Origin: Plenodomus lindquistii
Taxonomy: Eukaryota > Ascomycota > Dothideomycetes > Pleosporales > Leptosphaeriaceae
Direction: 5' to 3'
Assembly (NCBI GenBank): GCA_025504975.1
Contig: JANUWI010000020.1
Location: 248,001-312,000, forward strand
Length of the DNA: 64,000 nucleotides
In this document: positions 53,438-64,000 of the stretch, piece by piece
How positions within the stretch are numbered: position 1 is the stretch's first letter
Layout of the letters: each line of letters begins with the position of its first letter
Made by a program: the position numbers and the translations under genes
The notes under the pieces: model-generated
Seen by the model: only the letters and a program-made list of their open reading frames with translations
Told to the model about the DNA's origin: nothing
Database searches by the model: none

Positions 53438-55146
53438 ATGCCGGCTTCTTCAGGACTAATACCGCACTCAGGTGCTCGCCGCGGCCGCCTCAGCATCCCG
53501 GTTCATCGCTACCCGCCCTCAATGTCGGCGAAACCTATCGTTTCCCAGTGGTGTAAGTGGCTGTTCCGAAGCTCTCTCAGGCTGCGCTCCCGCTGAAATT
53601 TGTTTGTTCTTTCGTAGTGAGTGCCCGTAGCACCCTCACAATAACCAGCGAACTGGTTGGGGAGCTGTACCTTCGTCTTTAGCAACTTATGTATGAATGC
53701 TACTCAATGCCTTCTGGATGACGCGTATGGGTGACCAGCGTCAATTCCGAGCCCAAGACTTCCCTCAAAATTGAGTCTCAGGCTGAGTCCAACGGCCACG
53801 CGATTGGAATGCTCAACTTCCTCACTTTTGGCGACTTCTTCAATCTGAGCGCGACTCGAAAGAAGGGCCTTTTCTATGATACTGCTCTGGACTCCCTTGC
53901 GCACAACTTCACTCATGCTCACGATGAGGGTCTTGGTCATCGCGGCATTGTCCATGGTGATGAGGAAGAGAGGGCTGGATGTTGTAGGCGCTGTCAGAAG
54001 AAGACTTGTCGCAAGGCTTTTCGTGTCTGTAGCCAAGTCTACTTCGTAGATGGGGCGGGCGCTCACTGGCTGCTTCACGACGGAGTCTGCGCTAATTGTC
54101 TTCGCTCGTCTGACAAGGGGTCTTGTTCTTTTCGTCGTGAGTTCTTGACTGCCGTCTAATTTCTCTGCCTCCCTTTTTCAAGGATGTTCTGCTAATGTGT
54201 GGCTGATTTTTTGCAGGCTCTATTCCTGTCCCGCGCGCGGTCAAGAGCCTCGTCCCGTTGTCTGCGACTCTGCCAGTCGTCGAGTCCATCAGCACCGCCA
54301 ATATCATCGGTCTTGGTCTTCCTCCTTCCAAATATACTCGCTCCCGCCACGTATCTTCCGCTCCTGAGAGTTGCTCAAGTAGCCCTTCACCTTCCTCTCT
54401 TCGCCGCCCTCTGTCTGCTCGATTCCCGCGATATGTGCCCGCAAATAACAACGAGGAGGATGCGGACAACGAGGCTGAAGTTGATACTGAGCTGGAGGAA
54501 CTGGATGGCTTACCCGCTACTCATAAAGGCTCCGATGTTGATATGGCTGAGTCGAATGCTGAGCTCAATGTGGGTGATTACAATTCCAGCTCGGGCGGCT
54601 TCGTGTCTGTGGCTGGGATTTTCTCTGATGACTCGTTCAATTTTGGTCTTGGTGGTCTGGACAAGCAGTCGGGCACAGAGGGAGATGCTGGTAATGATAA
54701 TGATGATGCAGGCGCAGCTGATGGAGTTGTTGGCGAGGATACTGGCGATAGTGGTGGTGAACCTACCAAGGCTCAGGCGATCACGGATGGTGGTGTTGGC
54801 AGTGTCTCTAAGTCGGGCAGTGTCTCTAAGTCGGGCGAGCCGACCAAGCGTGATCTTGCTGAGGCATACGTTGACAACTGTGTTTTTGAGAGCTTTTCCG
54901 AGGGCGAGCGAGGAGATCCAGGCTTAATCTGATGCTCAGATTGCTGAGGGCTATGCCCTAGGTTTGAATGCTCTTGACTCGCGACTTGAGATATCTGAGG
55001 CGTCTAGTGCTAGCTCTGAGGACTGGTCAGCTGATGGTGGCGAGAATGTGCATATGAGGGGTTCGGAGAGTGGGGATGCTGAGAGTGATGGCGGAAGGTA
55101 TAGTTGCGCCATTGGAACTGCGCTATCATCTCAGTATAGTCAATAG
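53438..55146 (+). pseudogene. Cys-rich (DUF3716-like) protein gene, broken
   Basis: Exon 1 53438-53552 (MPASSGLIPHSGARRGRLSI); intron 53553-53617 (65 bp, GTAAGT...CGTAG); exon 2 53618-54136; intron 54137-54216 (80 bp, GTGAGT, GCTAAT, TTGCAG); exon 3 from 54217. Exon 2 has in-frame TAG (53680-53682) and TGA (53719-53721), one C-to-T step from Gln and Arg codons. It encodes a Cys cluster (CCRRCQKKTCRKAFRVCSQV ... CANCLRSSDKGSCSF), like the small zinc-type clusters of fungal DUF3716 proteins. Exon 3 encodes a Ser/Asp/Glu-rich disordered tail with a tandem SGSVSK repeat. A frameshift near 54930 moves the last 60 codons to the frame ending at 55146. The conserved splice sites show that it was a real gene; its function is unknown. 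Confidence 0.6.
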
Positions 55147-56281
55147 TCTTCTGATAAGCTCCTGATGAGGCTTTGCTGAGTGGTGGGCTTTTCCCGTCGG
55201 ATTTAGTAAGTTTCATCTCTGCTCGGCCTGAATATTTTGATAACTATAGACATCTCGTTCTGAGTAGCCACTGGCCTTCGGCCTTTGTAATGGGCTTTGC
55301 TCTTTACTCTTTTCTTCCTCAAAAGTTCGCACTCTTTAAACTTTTGTATCATGCCCTTGGCTTTTTTTGTTTTTATTATTTTCTGCCTTTGATCTGCCCC
55401 TAGAAGTAGGGTCTGGGCACATCTACCATGGCTATGTTACGTCTGCTTTTCTCGCGTCTCTCCTTTTTCCTAAAGAACGTGACCTTTAGGTAGTAGCTGG
55501 CAAGTTCTTAGGTGCATCTCATTTCTGGGCTAAGTGCTTAGGCCTGTGAGCCATAGTTCTTGAATCTCTCCGTAGACTTCCACAATCAACTATCCCAAGT
55601 GACCGAGTGCTTCTTAGACTGAATATTCTGCCTTTTTCAGACTTACGTTTTTCAGTCTTGATTGCGGTTCCTGAGCAGTCCCCAAGTCCCCCGCTCTTTC
55701 CTCCCTCCCACTCTATCACAGCCTTCTTGCAGGCTTTCCTCCATCTCTTTTCCTTTCTTTCTGGTACTTTCTTCAGCTTAAGAGTGCATTCTTAAGCCTT
55801 TCCTGGGACGTTAGTGCAGTCTCCTAAAGATCTGTGACTTGCATCTTGAATTCCCCTTGACCTTTCCTCCCCAATCTTTACAACGTGAAATCCTGAAAGC
55901 TACCCGAGTCCACTGCATCTGCAGCCATGTGCCCCACATTTTTTGCATTTCTGCTGTATCGAGGATGCACTTTTTGCATTTTAAGAAATCCTGATCCTTA
56001 TACTCTTAATGATCCACCCTCTTAGCCTCTCTTGATTGCGCTGACCGCAATCGCGGCGTTTGCTAGTAGGCCCACTTTTTCAATGGCAACCACCTGGGCA
56101 GCTCATCATTAGTCATTCTCCTTCGCACTTGAGGACGTTTACTCCCTCAACCTCCTCAAATTTCTTCTTTTGCCGCTGCTCCCTTGGCGGCTGCTTCTTC
56201 GCTGCTTCGCCGCCGCCGCTTCGCTTCCGCCTTCTCAACTTCTTGCTCACGCTTGTTGGCCTGCTAACCCTCACCTGCGCC
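55147..56281. other. Intergenic between the two pseudogenes
   Basis: No gene. Pyrimidine-rich (CT) stretches at 55640-55790 and 56130-56230 look like fungal promoter or leader sequence of the following gene. Confidence 0.45.
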
Positions 56282-57573
56282 ATGTCCGAGCCCGGCTCAG
56301 AGCCTCGCCCATCTTCTGAGAAGCGCCTCATCAATGGTCCGCGTGGCGACCAGTATACACCGCTGTGGCAGCCTAATAGGTCGGCATCCATTAAAGATGA
56401 ATTCATGAGGATTCCTGAGTATTCTTCCATCAGACTTTCTCAATCTGCTCTTCTGAACATTGCTAGCTTCTCTCTAGTTAATATCACCAAGAGTTACGCG
56501 GACAGTACCCGCATGCTCGCGCGTTCTCTCCTTGACATGGCCGTGTATGACGGCGCCGTGCTTGGGCGGATTCTTTGGCCTCATGCTGTTGACCTTGAGG
56601 ACCTCTCAAGCATCTCCGGCAGCCGCATCGAACAGAATTTGCCCATTGATTTATCGTCCAAGTACCAGCTGGTTGATGACTATTTACAGCTGTCTGCTGA
56701 CTTGAAGCGGGGCTATTTCGATAATCGTTTCGCTGCTCTCCTCGCGCATCACTCTAAGGGTGGTTTCCTGCATGCTGCAATACCGCTGGACAATGCTGAC
56801 AATCCTGCCAACGAGTTACTATTGTGCGGGTATTGCGCGACCAGTGGGCGCTTCAATTTGCTCATTTAGCCGTAAGCTTTTACCAGCTCTTCAGATCCTT
56901 TTATACCCTTTTTCGCAAATAACCCTGATGCTGACTTTATCAACTAGATGCCTCTGCCAAAGAATCCAGTACCTCCGCTGAGGCCGTCCCAGAGTCGAAC
57001 ATCCTGCCGCGTCATATCCCTTCGTTCCGTCCAAAAGCTTAAGACCCCGGCCTACGCAACTCGCTTAACGCCCAAATTTCAAAGAAGAAGTTAATCCCCA
57101 CCTACAATATTTCTGGGCTGCGCCAGCCAAATTTTGGCCATAACGAGCTCATGGCCGACACTCAGGACGATGTGAACTATGCGCCTTCTGACGAAGAGTA
57201 CCGCCAGAAGCGGGCTGCTGCGGAGAAGCGTCACAATGCTCGCACGGCTCTCCTCGCGAGGCCTGCGGATAGTGATGATGCGGGCCTCAATGTCGCGGTT
57301 TCCGAAGGTGACTCAGTCGGATTCATGGCGATTAGTCCTGATAAGGCTGCGCGTTTGTCTGAGGAGCTAGCTGAGCTTTCTGATAGAGATAGTGATTAGT
57401 TCGGCTTCGCTGATAGGGACGTCGTGGAGGATGATGCCGATGCTCTGGCTGCTGTTACCATGGCCAAGGAGGAGCAGGCCGATATTGACCTGGCGATTGC
57501 TGAATCTAACGGGCCTGAACGAGTCTTAGAGACTGATGATGACGATTTATTGAATAGGGGTCTTCTCATGTAG
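56282..57573 (+). pseudogene. Unknown fungal gene, broken by Gln-to-stop changes
   Basis: From ATG 56282 (MSEPGSEPRPSSEKRLINGP) a well-kept frame of 195 codons encodes a mostly helical protein (IRLSQSALLNIASFSLVNIT; YQLVDDYLQLSADLKRGYFD) ending at a TAG (56867-56869) only 2 bp before a GTAAGC donor. The intron is probably 56872-56947 (GCTGAC branch, TAG acceptor). A second part follows in another phase with TAA at 57040-57042 and TAG at 57397-57399, all in frame with ATG 57151 (MADTQDDVNYAPSDEEYRQK), ending at TAG 57571-57573. The stops are C-to-T steps from Gln. The 5' part has no domain I know; the 3' part is acidic. It lies downstream of the Cys-rich pseudogene in the same orientation. Confidence 0.5.
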
Positions 57574-58340
57574 AATTTAGCTCCGGTGGCTTCCTTACAC
57601 ATAAAGGACAATTACACCTGACTAACATGATGTGAAACATGATGTGACGCATTCGAACTAATCTGCGACGAGACATGTATCGCTCTTCTGTAAGCTAGGT
57701 AGCCAAATTAAACTATATGAAGGGGGCCAGCCGTCGAATTCTAACCCCAAATATTCCCTGCAATCAGCGCTTGGTTACTTTACTTACGAATATTGTGCAG
57801 CAGTATGAACTTGGGCCCTGTGTATTCTTTGCTTGCTTGTGCGATGATCCGGTAGGGCTTTTAGAGTTGGGGTAATAGAGCTTTGCTGGGAGTAGGTAAC
57901 TTATGTTTGGCCGGCCGCTGCGTGGCGAAAATTAACGCCAACTAGTCACAGCAGCTACGCAGCAACGCGCCTATCTACAACTTGTCGCCATCACGCTTAA
58001 CAACACATTTGAACAGCTTTTGTACTTGTATCAGTACCGCGTGCTAGTGTATAATTCAAACAAAGTTCATACACGCGGTAACCCATTCGCAGTCGTGGAA
58101 TTGGGGGGTGAAAAAGGATACTTCAATATGTCTTCGTTAGAGAGAGACTTCATGGCCGGTCGACCCTTCTTTGTAGCTGCTACCTATATAACCTCTTTCC
58201 CTCCCCCCCTCAACCCCTTCTCTTAAATAGTTGAATCTTTCTTTCACTTCACGCGCAATTAGCCACTGCTCTAATTGGCTAGAAAAGTAATATCTTTAGA
58301 CATTCATATATCTTTCATATACCAGAAAGTAGTGTATAAT
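57574..58340. other. Intergenic, no gene seen
   Basis: Short frames only. GCTATATAA-like TATA box and a C-rich tract at 58185-58225 resemble a promoter, but no gene follows. Confidence 0.4.
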
Positions 58341-58530
58341 TGTAAGGGTCGGCCATAGGGCTTGGCCATGGGCCATAGAGCCAGCCGGCTTTGGGCGTTA
58401 CGTGGCCGGTTTACGAATAATCAGCCTACACCGTCAATATACTCGGGCGTGGCCCACAATAGCTAGGTCTCTATAACTACTTTCCTTAATCAATCAACCT
58501 ATCCCTTGATAGAGGCTCTGAACTGTGACA
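58341..58530 (+). mobile_element. Probable solo LTR, 190 bp
   Basis: The segment begins TGTAAGGGTCGGCC and ends AACTGTGACA, the TG...CA ends of retroviral-type LTRs. It has a TATAACTACTTTCC promoter-like string near its end. Flanking bases are ATAAT on the left and ATGAT on the right, a 5-bp target duplication with one mismatch. No internal retrotransposon sequence or primer-binding site follows, so it is a solo LTR if real. Similar strings, ATATACCAGAAAG...GTATAAT, occur on both sides (58318-58340 and 58534-58555), an unexplained longer direct repeat. Confidence 0.45.
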
Positions 58531-60255
58531 ATGATATACCAGAAAGCGGTATAATATATACGAATAAGTCTGATAGACTATATACTAATATTGTCCAACT
58601 AGGAGGTTAGCGCCCTATTTGTAGCTTGTACTTGTAGGTCTGCATAAAGATTGTGCTTTTGGAAACACACCTTGCCAAGTCCTTTATGTGCTTGTAGACA
58701 CAGCCTAACTACACAATGTCTGTCTAGGCAATGCTAGTCCAGCAAAGACTCAGTATTATTCTACATTTAGGACTTCCTGTGTCGTGCTGGGCTGTATAGT
58801 GTATAGCCGCGTCATAAAAGTAGTCATTGGAACCAGGTTCCATGTTGGTGACTTGTCCTTCACGTTACTGTCGCTCAGGAAGGGAGAGAGCTGTAGGAGG
58901 GGGGCGCGAAAACTGTGTCTACCGTTTCCGCTTCTTCTTTGACGCTGTCAACTTGCACGGGGTCAACTCGAGGACTCGGCACAGCCCCGAAATCTTGTGA
59001 AATAAATCGATCAGGCTGAGCGGAGGGATGCGGGGCCCAACCAGGTATGTCTTTGTCGGCGTCAGGTGAAGGAGGTTGCGCAGTTGCAGCCACCGCGCGT
59101 CTGACTGTGCCCAGTTACCTTGATGTGAGTTACGTTGAATTGAGACAAGTGATGTATAGCGTTAGGTATTAGTCGTCAAATTAGGCCGGCGGCTCGTAGT
59201 CTCACAAAAATCTCGTAACGCTAGGCCAATTGTAAAAAGCAACGCAAGTTTAAATAGTCTCTCTACTCCTATATTTGATTCACCCCCACTAACTTCCTGC
59301 CTTGAGAGGCTCCACGCACAGTAAACAACGCTTAATGACCCTCATCAGAATCGTAAGGTACTGCCTCACGGGCGCGGTTCGGGTCATCAGCGAGGGCTGA
59401 CATTCAGGAAGTTTGTATTAATAGCGCTTTAGGAAAAATAGTCAGCAGCCGAGATAGAAAGGTACGGGAGAACAGTTACTTGAAGGTTTTTCTCGTTGCA
59501 TTCAATACCATAGGGGCGCAGAGGGACAGAACTGAAGTCGTCAGGTACAGTCGGGCTTTATCGCGGCACCGCTGTTCCAGACCCCACTACTAGGTCAACA
59601 GGCGGGAGCGAAGGAAACCGTGCGGAAGTAGCTGTCGTTGATGATATTGCGCTCGCAGATTTGGCAGGAACGACTTCCTCAACCTTAACAAGCAGTAGTC
59701 TATGATTGAGTCGGGGTAAGTGAGAAAAGATCTTTATCTGGGTAACCTTCATGGTAGCATAAACCGGCGCATGCTATACTGCAATGCCATTACTGTGATA
59801 CGCAACGATCTAATAGGTCATCTGTGCTTTCGGTTCCTCGTGTTCGTATGCAGCGATTTACACTTTTCTGACCTGTGCACCTGGGCGGTGCAGATACACG
59901 TTGACTGCCGGCCATGCCCGATCTTAGAACCCGACCCGTTGCGAGACGACATAAAGGTAACTTGAAGGCAGGTTAAGTACGATAAAACACTAGAATATCG
60001 ACCGCAATTTTCATGAAATTCTTAACTGCTAGCTACGTAGAAGCTCATAAAAAGCGTCCAAATAGGCAAACTTTGGCAAACTATTCTCTCGTGACCAAAT
60101 GCGGATTGGGCGAGATCACAAGGAAGCAATCTGTCAAGAAAGGATTCTTGCGTTGAATGGATAGAGCCAGATTGACACCCCACGTCGAAGCGGCTGAGAA
60201 TAGTATCATGCTTGAGACCCCAGACAGCTCCAGTCCCTTTCGACTTCCGGCACCC
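58531..60255. other. Gene-poor stretch
   Basis: No complete gene. 58875-59100 (-) reads as a Pro/Ser-rich tail ending APPSYSSLPS, possibly the last exon of a lost gene: a CACAG acceptor-like site lies just upstream. 59558-59752 (-) is another short piece. The rest has short frames only. Confidence 0.35.
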
Positions 60256-61488
60256 TCAACCACGACTTCCACGCGCCTCCAAAACATGAACTGGCCCATC
60301 ATACCTGATATGGATGTCGATATAAGACGCAAGGTGGAAGACGGCATCTATGAAGACCATGTGTTCGGCCATATCAGCATCCTTCTGACAGTCATGGTAC
60401 CGCTCGTTCCATTCATTGAGCATGTAACAGGCGACATCGTAGGCATACTCTTGGCTAGAGCCGCGGAAGCTAAGCTCCTGTGAGGCTTCATGATGCAGAA
60501 GGACTGCTTGATACAGAGCTTGCATGACCACAGATGAGACGCGGCCGTCACGCGATGATGTCCGTAGGAGATCTGGCAGACGCTGCGTGAAGGCGCGCTC
60601 TAGGTTCTTCTCAATAGTGACATCCATCACTAGATCTCCGAAGTCAACGACGAGAAGGGCCAGGTCGACCCGGTTACAGACGTCGCGAACTTGAAAAGAC
60701 GGAGCGTCTGTGACAGGCGCTGCGCCAGTCCAGCGTGTCTGCACTTCACCCGCGCCGCCTTCCGTATTTAGTCCCTTGCGTGTCATTGAAACGAACTCCA
60801 CGGTGTTGGATGCGTCGTCGCCGTAAAGTTCGTTGTTGTGAGCGGCACTCTGAGTAGGTCGCTGAATCTCGCAGCCCCGCAGAATTTGACACGCTGCAAA
60901 TGCGACGTCTCGCAGCCCAGGCAGTGAGCAGCGGAGATTAGGCGATGCCGCCAGTGCTCGTGCCTGATGCCGATGCACGACATTTCGGTGCATCCAAGCA
61001 ATCAGTCCCGTGCGCTTGACTGACTTATTCCCACCCAAGATTGCTGTTCGCATTGCCGCATCTGCAGATGTCGCCGCCAAGATGTACGTAGTGGCCGTGT
61101 GGAAGGCAATGACTTCGTTAGACAATTGCTCAACAGTCGGCAGCTGGGCGCGGGTACGGTATGCTGGTATGAAATTTTTTCGAAATAGTTTGGCTTCGGC
61201 CTCGGGCTCGTCGATGTTCAGGTATACGCATAGAGTTTCGCAGCCGGTAGGGGTGGTTGGTAGGCACAGCTTTAGCCATGGCATCTGTTCTTGCGGCTCC
61301 GCAGGATCCCCTGAGTCCGTACCAGTCTCCATCTCGAACAATTGTAGCCCGTCCGCGCCCACTATGACCATGTCGTCGTCGTGTGCTCCGATCGCGCCAC
61401 TAGTTGTGCATTCTGTGAGGTGACCGTTATGGTTGGCATCCTCAGGACTATGGTGAGTGCTCCGGTCGCCGAGGTCCACGTTAGCCAT
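60256..61488 (-). CDS. Orphan protein, 410 aa, function unknown
   Basis: An uninterrupted frame from ATG 61488 in good context (A at -3). Acidic N-terminus, about 1-65 (HDDDMVIVGADGLQLFEMET). The central part is mixed helical (EQLSNEVIAFHTATTYILAA; ARALAASPNLRCSLPGLRDV), followed by a beta-like stretch (VDLALLVVDFGDLVMDVTIE) and a helical C-terminal part (VSSVVMQALYQAVLLHHEAS; YDVACYMLNEWNERYHDCQK). No membrane segment, signal peptide or known catalytic motif. No family recognised. A 37-codon upstream ORF overlaps its start, suggesting translational control. No decay signs, unlike the neighbours. Confidence 0.65.
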   Translation of the reverse strand: MANVDLGDRSTHHSPEDANHNGHLTECTTSGAIGAHDDDMVIVGADGLQLFEMETGTDSGDPAEPQEQMPWLKLCLPTTPTGCETLCVYLNIDEPEAEAKLFRKNFIPAYRTRAQLPTVEQLSNEVIAFHTATTYILAATSADAAMRTAILGGNKSVKRTGLIAWMHRNVVHRHQARALAASPNLRCSLPGLRDVAFAACQILRGCEIQRPTQSAAHNNELYGDDASNTVEFVSMTRKGLNTEGGAGEVQTRWTGAAPVTDAPSFQVRDVCNRVDLALLVVDFGDLVMDVTIEKNLERAFTQRLPDLLRTSSRDGRVSSVVMQALYQAVLLHHEASQELSFRGSSQEYAYDVACYMLNEWNERYHDCQKDADMAEHMVFIDAVFHLASYIDIHIRYDGPVHVLEARGSRG

Positions 61489-61594
61489 CTTTTCCTAGCT
61501 GCTCGTAGAGGGGACGAAGGGCTGCGACGTCGCTCGGCTCAGTTGTTGTTAGACGAATATGCGCCGCGTGCGTGGGTTGAGGTGTGTTTCCCAT
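61481..61594 (-). promoter_or_regulatory. Upstream ORF overlapping the start of the orphan gene
   Basis: ATG 61594 (context ATCATGG) opens 37 codons (MGNTPQPTHAAHIRLTTTEP...) that end in TAA at 61483-61481. The main ATG (61488-61486) lies within the string ATGGCTAA, so the two frames overlap by 8 bases. Such an arrangement can lower translation or allow termination-reinitiation. Alternatively it is a first exon joined by an unseen intron. Confidence 0.5.
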
Positions 61595-61634
61595 GATGGC
61601 GACAAGGGGAGCTTCCGCGATCTGGAGGTGTAAC

Positions 61635-61637
<3 letters not shown>

Positions 61638-61674
<37 letters not shown>
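61638..61674. repeat. (GAGTGA)n microsatellite
   Basis: Six copies of a 6-bp unit, about 45 bp upstream of the uORF start of the orphan gene, probably in its promoter or leader. Confidence 0.95.
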
Positions 61675-64000
61675 CGTTTCCTTACATTAAGGTCTGGTAG
61701 GGCTGATTAACGAATATGACGAGCCAGGTCTGAAGTCGGAGCTGTAGGTGCTCAGATAGAAGTGTCTGCGCCTTTCTTAGCTCCGTATAGCGCGTCACAT
61801 GGTAGAAAGGATTGACCATGGAAAGATACCTTCTATTGCCGATTATCTGTAGACTTCCAGACAATATGCGTTCCTCCGTCGGGCCTGGCGTGCGGCGCCT
61901 TTTCTGAACGGCTGATGGTGATGAACAGCCGGTCGTATCAAATCGGAATCGCGAGATCAAAGGGCTTATGTGTTGCCGCTGAGTCTGAAATGGAGAGCTT
62001 TGTACTATCGTAACGCCGAGTCTGCACGCCTGGAGCTGAGTGTGAGAACGCGAATCGATAGAAATGGGAGCTTAACCGATTCCCTCACAGTAAGGTAAGT
62101 CACCCCGTCCTCCAAGCAGCCAGCCAATCTCCGGCCTTGCCTTCGTAGACGGTTTTGTGCTTGACTAACGCTGAACTCAGCACTACGCCAAGAAGGACCC
62201 GCAACAGGTAATTCCATTACCCGATTCTCGGTCTGTCCATTTGGCGTTGGTTGTTGCGGATCCATGGATGCTGAAATCAGACACTGTGTCAAATTCATAT
62301 ACTAGCTAATTCTCAAAGCGGTAATGGGTTTTTTTACCTAGATTATTTTAGGCGCGGGTTATTCGGGTGGACAATAAAGATGTTCGGGTGGGCGTTCACA
62401 CACGTATGGCTAGGCTTGATACTACCGTATTGACTGCTGCAATCGAGGTATCTAATGGCGGCCACGTAACGTAGATCTTCCAGACGTAAAGACTATGGCT
62501 GAGAGTGCTTCTAGTGAAGTTTTACGATACAAATGATGTTTACAGCGTGCGCAATGCTTAGGAACTTACATCTATGTTGCTTGTAGCGTAGAGGTAGCGA
62601 TAGTGCTTGTAGAGGTAGTATTCGTAGAGGTGGTGCTTGTAGAGGCGCAAGTTTTGTGCTTGTGATCATCACGTGATTGCTTACGTTAAAGTGTGCACGT
62701 AGCTGAACGAGCCAATCAGCGATTCACTCCATCGTCAAATCAGAGGTTGCGCTTCTGGACATCTGGGCAACAACGTCAGCCTCGATCTTTTTTTCGGTCC
62801 ACATCCTCTGGCAATAACAGGGAGTAACGGATGCCGACCCATCATCGTCTCTGCTTTTCTCTCTGGCCCAATGACCACTACATATCCACTTGCCTGTCGA
62901 TCCACCACCAGCGCATCGCTTCAATCGGAGTTCAGAAACTGGCCACCACGCGATGAAGTGCGCACAACCGTGATTGTCTGAGAGCCGCGACACCATGTAT
63001 GTACACAGCCATCTGATGGAAGCATCTACGTATCTTCTCTCTCATGTGGTCAGGATCTGGATGAGTTTTCTGTTATCTCCATGCCCGCAACGCCCCTTCT
63101 GGGCAATACCATATACACTAGCAACATCGCATCACCAATTTCCCTATCTCTCACTTCACTTTGCGGCGCTTTCGCAACCCCATCGAGTTCTTCACCTATC
63201 TGCTGTGGCTGTGCACCTACGACAATAGCAACACCGAAAACTGCACCCGCAAAAGGTGCTCACCAACCGGCGGTGTTGAGAAGGCCTCGTTCAAGGTCAG
63301 CGCCAGTCTCGCCTTCTCTGTCAAGGTCGAACATGAAGCCACGCCGAGTGCGCCTGTCACAATCTTGGGTCGCAATGTCACGGTCCAAGTGCTAATCTGA
63401 CAGGTCTGGGCTAGCGTCTGCACAAAGCCCTGGTGCAACGCCCGTGACAACAGCTCTAGTACCCTCAGCTGTCCTCTAGTGAACTTGTTTGGGTCAGCAC
63501 TCCAACTACGGGTCTCAATCCTTCAACAAGCACAACATCCACACTAATGGTAGCAGCCCCAGTAACCACAACAACCCCAATTGATATATATATGAGCACC
63601 GTCGCCTCCACCATCTACCCCACTGCACCAGCCACGTTCTCTTGAACAGCAGGTAGACCTTGCCTATCATCGCTTCCTCTATCGGGCGGTCGAGGTGGTC
63701 TGGTTCTCCCAGTCCAAGACGTCGGCATGGGGTCTGGGTTTGGTTGTTCGAGGATGGGCGCGGAAGGACATACCATACAACGGCTTTTATCCCAACTAAC
63801 TACTCTCACATCCTTTTAAGAGCCCCGCCTAAGAGGTCGTCACGAGAGATGACAACATCAAGCCATGGCTCGCCTGATCTACGCCAAGCTGCACATGTCC
63901 ATACCTTCAACAAAAGCTACATCTTACTTACAACCAATACGATTGGCAAGTGGTAGAAAGCGGGCAGTTCGGTGAAGGAATCGCCTTAGTCGACACCTCC
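61675..64000. other. Right end, no gene called
   Basis: A minus-strand frame with ATG near 62265 (MDPQQPTPNGQTENRVMELP) of about 87 codons and a helical piece at 61682-61960 (-) could be exons of one small gene, but splice sites are not convincing. 63161-63400 (+) reads like part of a secreted protein (FKVSASLAFSVKVEHEATPS), without start or partner. At 62579-62645 four imperfect units around TTGTAGAGGTAG form a short tandem repeat. Confidence 0.35.

Noticed and set aside
1..64000. Starship-type giant element
   Set aside because: No tyrosine recombinase (DUF3435) gene or boundary repeats recognised in the window.
1..64000. CRISPR arrays, rRNA genes, bacterial-style operons
   Set aside because: No regularly spaced repeats or rRNA motifs were seen; the genome is eukaryotic by its introns and gene families.

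Overview
The window looks like an accessory, repeat-rich compartment of a filamentous ascomycete genome, probably Dothideomycetes (Pleosporales-like); the class is inferred, not proven. Evidence: short introns (45-80 bp) with GTATGT/GTAAGT donors and GCTAAC-type branch sites; a Tad-like LINE and a Fot/pogo-type DNA transposon; fungal multi-copy families (C48/Ulp1-like protease, F-box protein, RecQ-like helicase, fungal kinase-like and Cys-rich DUF3716-like proteins); and many broken genes whose stop codons are mostly what C-to-T or G-to-A change would make from CAA, CAG, CGA or TGG, a pattern typical of repeat-induced point mutation (RIP) or ageing methylated DNA.

Layout. 0-5.4 kb: a defective minus-strand LINE (RT present, RNase H missing) with an (ATCA)n tail. 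5.4-12.4 kb: decayed minus-strand gene pieces (P-loop helicase-like, DnaJ C-terminal part, CCHC zinc knuckles, RNase T2 part). 14.0-15.5 kb: an intact orphan gene. 16.04-17.89 kb: an apparently intact pogo transposon. 19.7-20.2 kb: a SINE-like element whose 3' end and tail match the LINE. 23.0-25.3 kb: an intact C48 protease gene. 28.6-29.9 kb: an intact three-exon 2OG-Fe(II) oxygenase-like gene, with a decayed paralogue at 45.1-46.1 kb. 30.9-31.4 kb: a palindromic MITE with target duplication and a related fragment. 31.8-34.6 kb: a broken small membrane-protein gene and a kinase pseudogene. 39.6-41.0 kb: an intact F-box gene. 46.6-48.7 kb: a RecQ-like helicase pseudogene. 50.4-52.9 kb: diverged long tandem repeats. 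53.4-57.6 kb: two multi-exon pseudogenes. 58.3-58.5 kb: a probable solo LTR. 60.3-61.5 kb: an intact orphan gene with an overlapping upstream ORF.

Six loci keep long open frames (orphan at 14 kb, pogo transposase, C48 protease, oxygenase, F-box protein, orphan at 60 kb), while nearly everything else recognisable is broken. No single operon-like system is evident. The most notable signals are the LINE/SINE shared tail, the oxygenase pair (one intact, one lacking catalytic residues), the array of truncated gene pieces at 7-12.4 kb, and the MITE. All family calls come from reading motifs by eye; no database search was possible.
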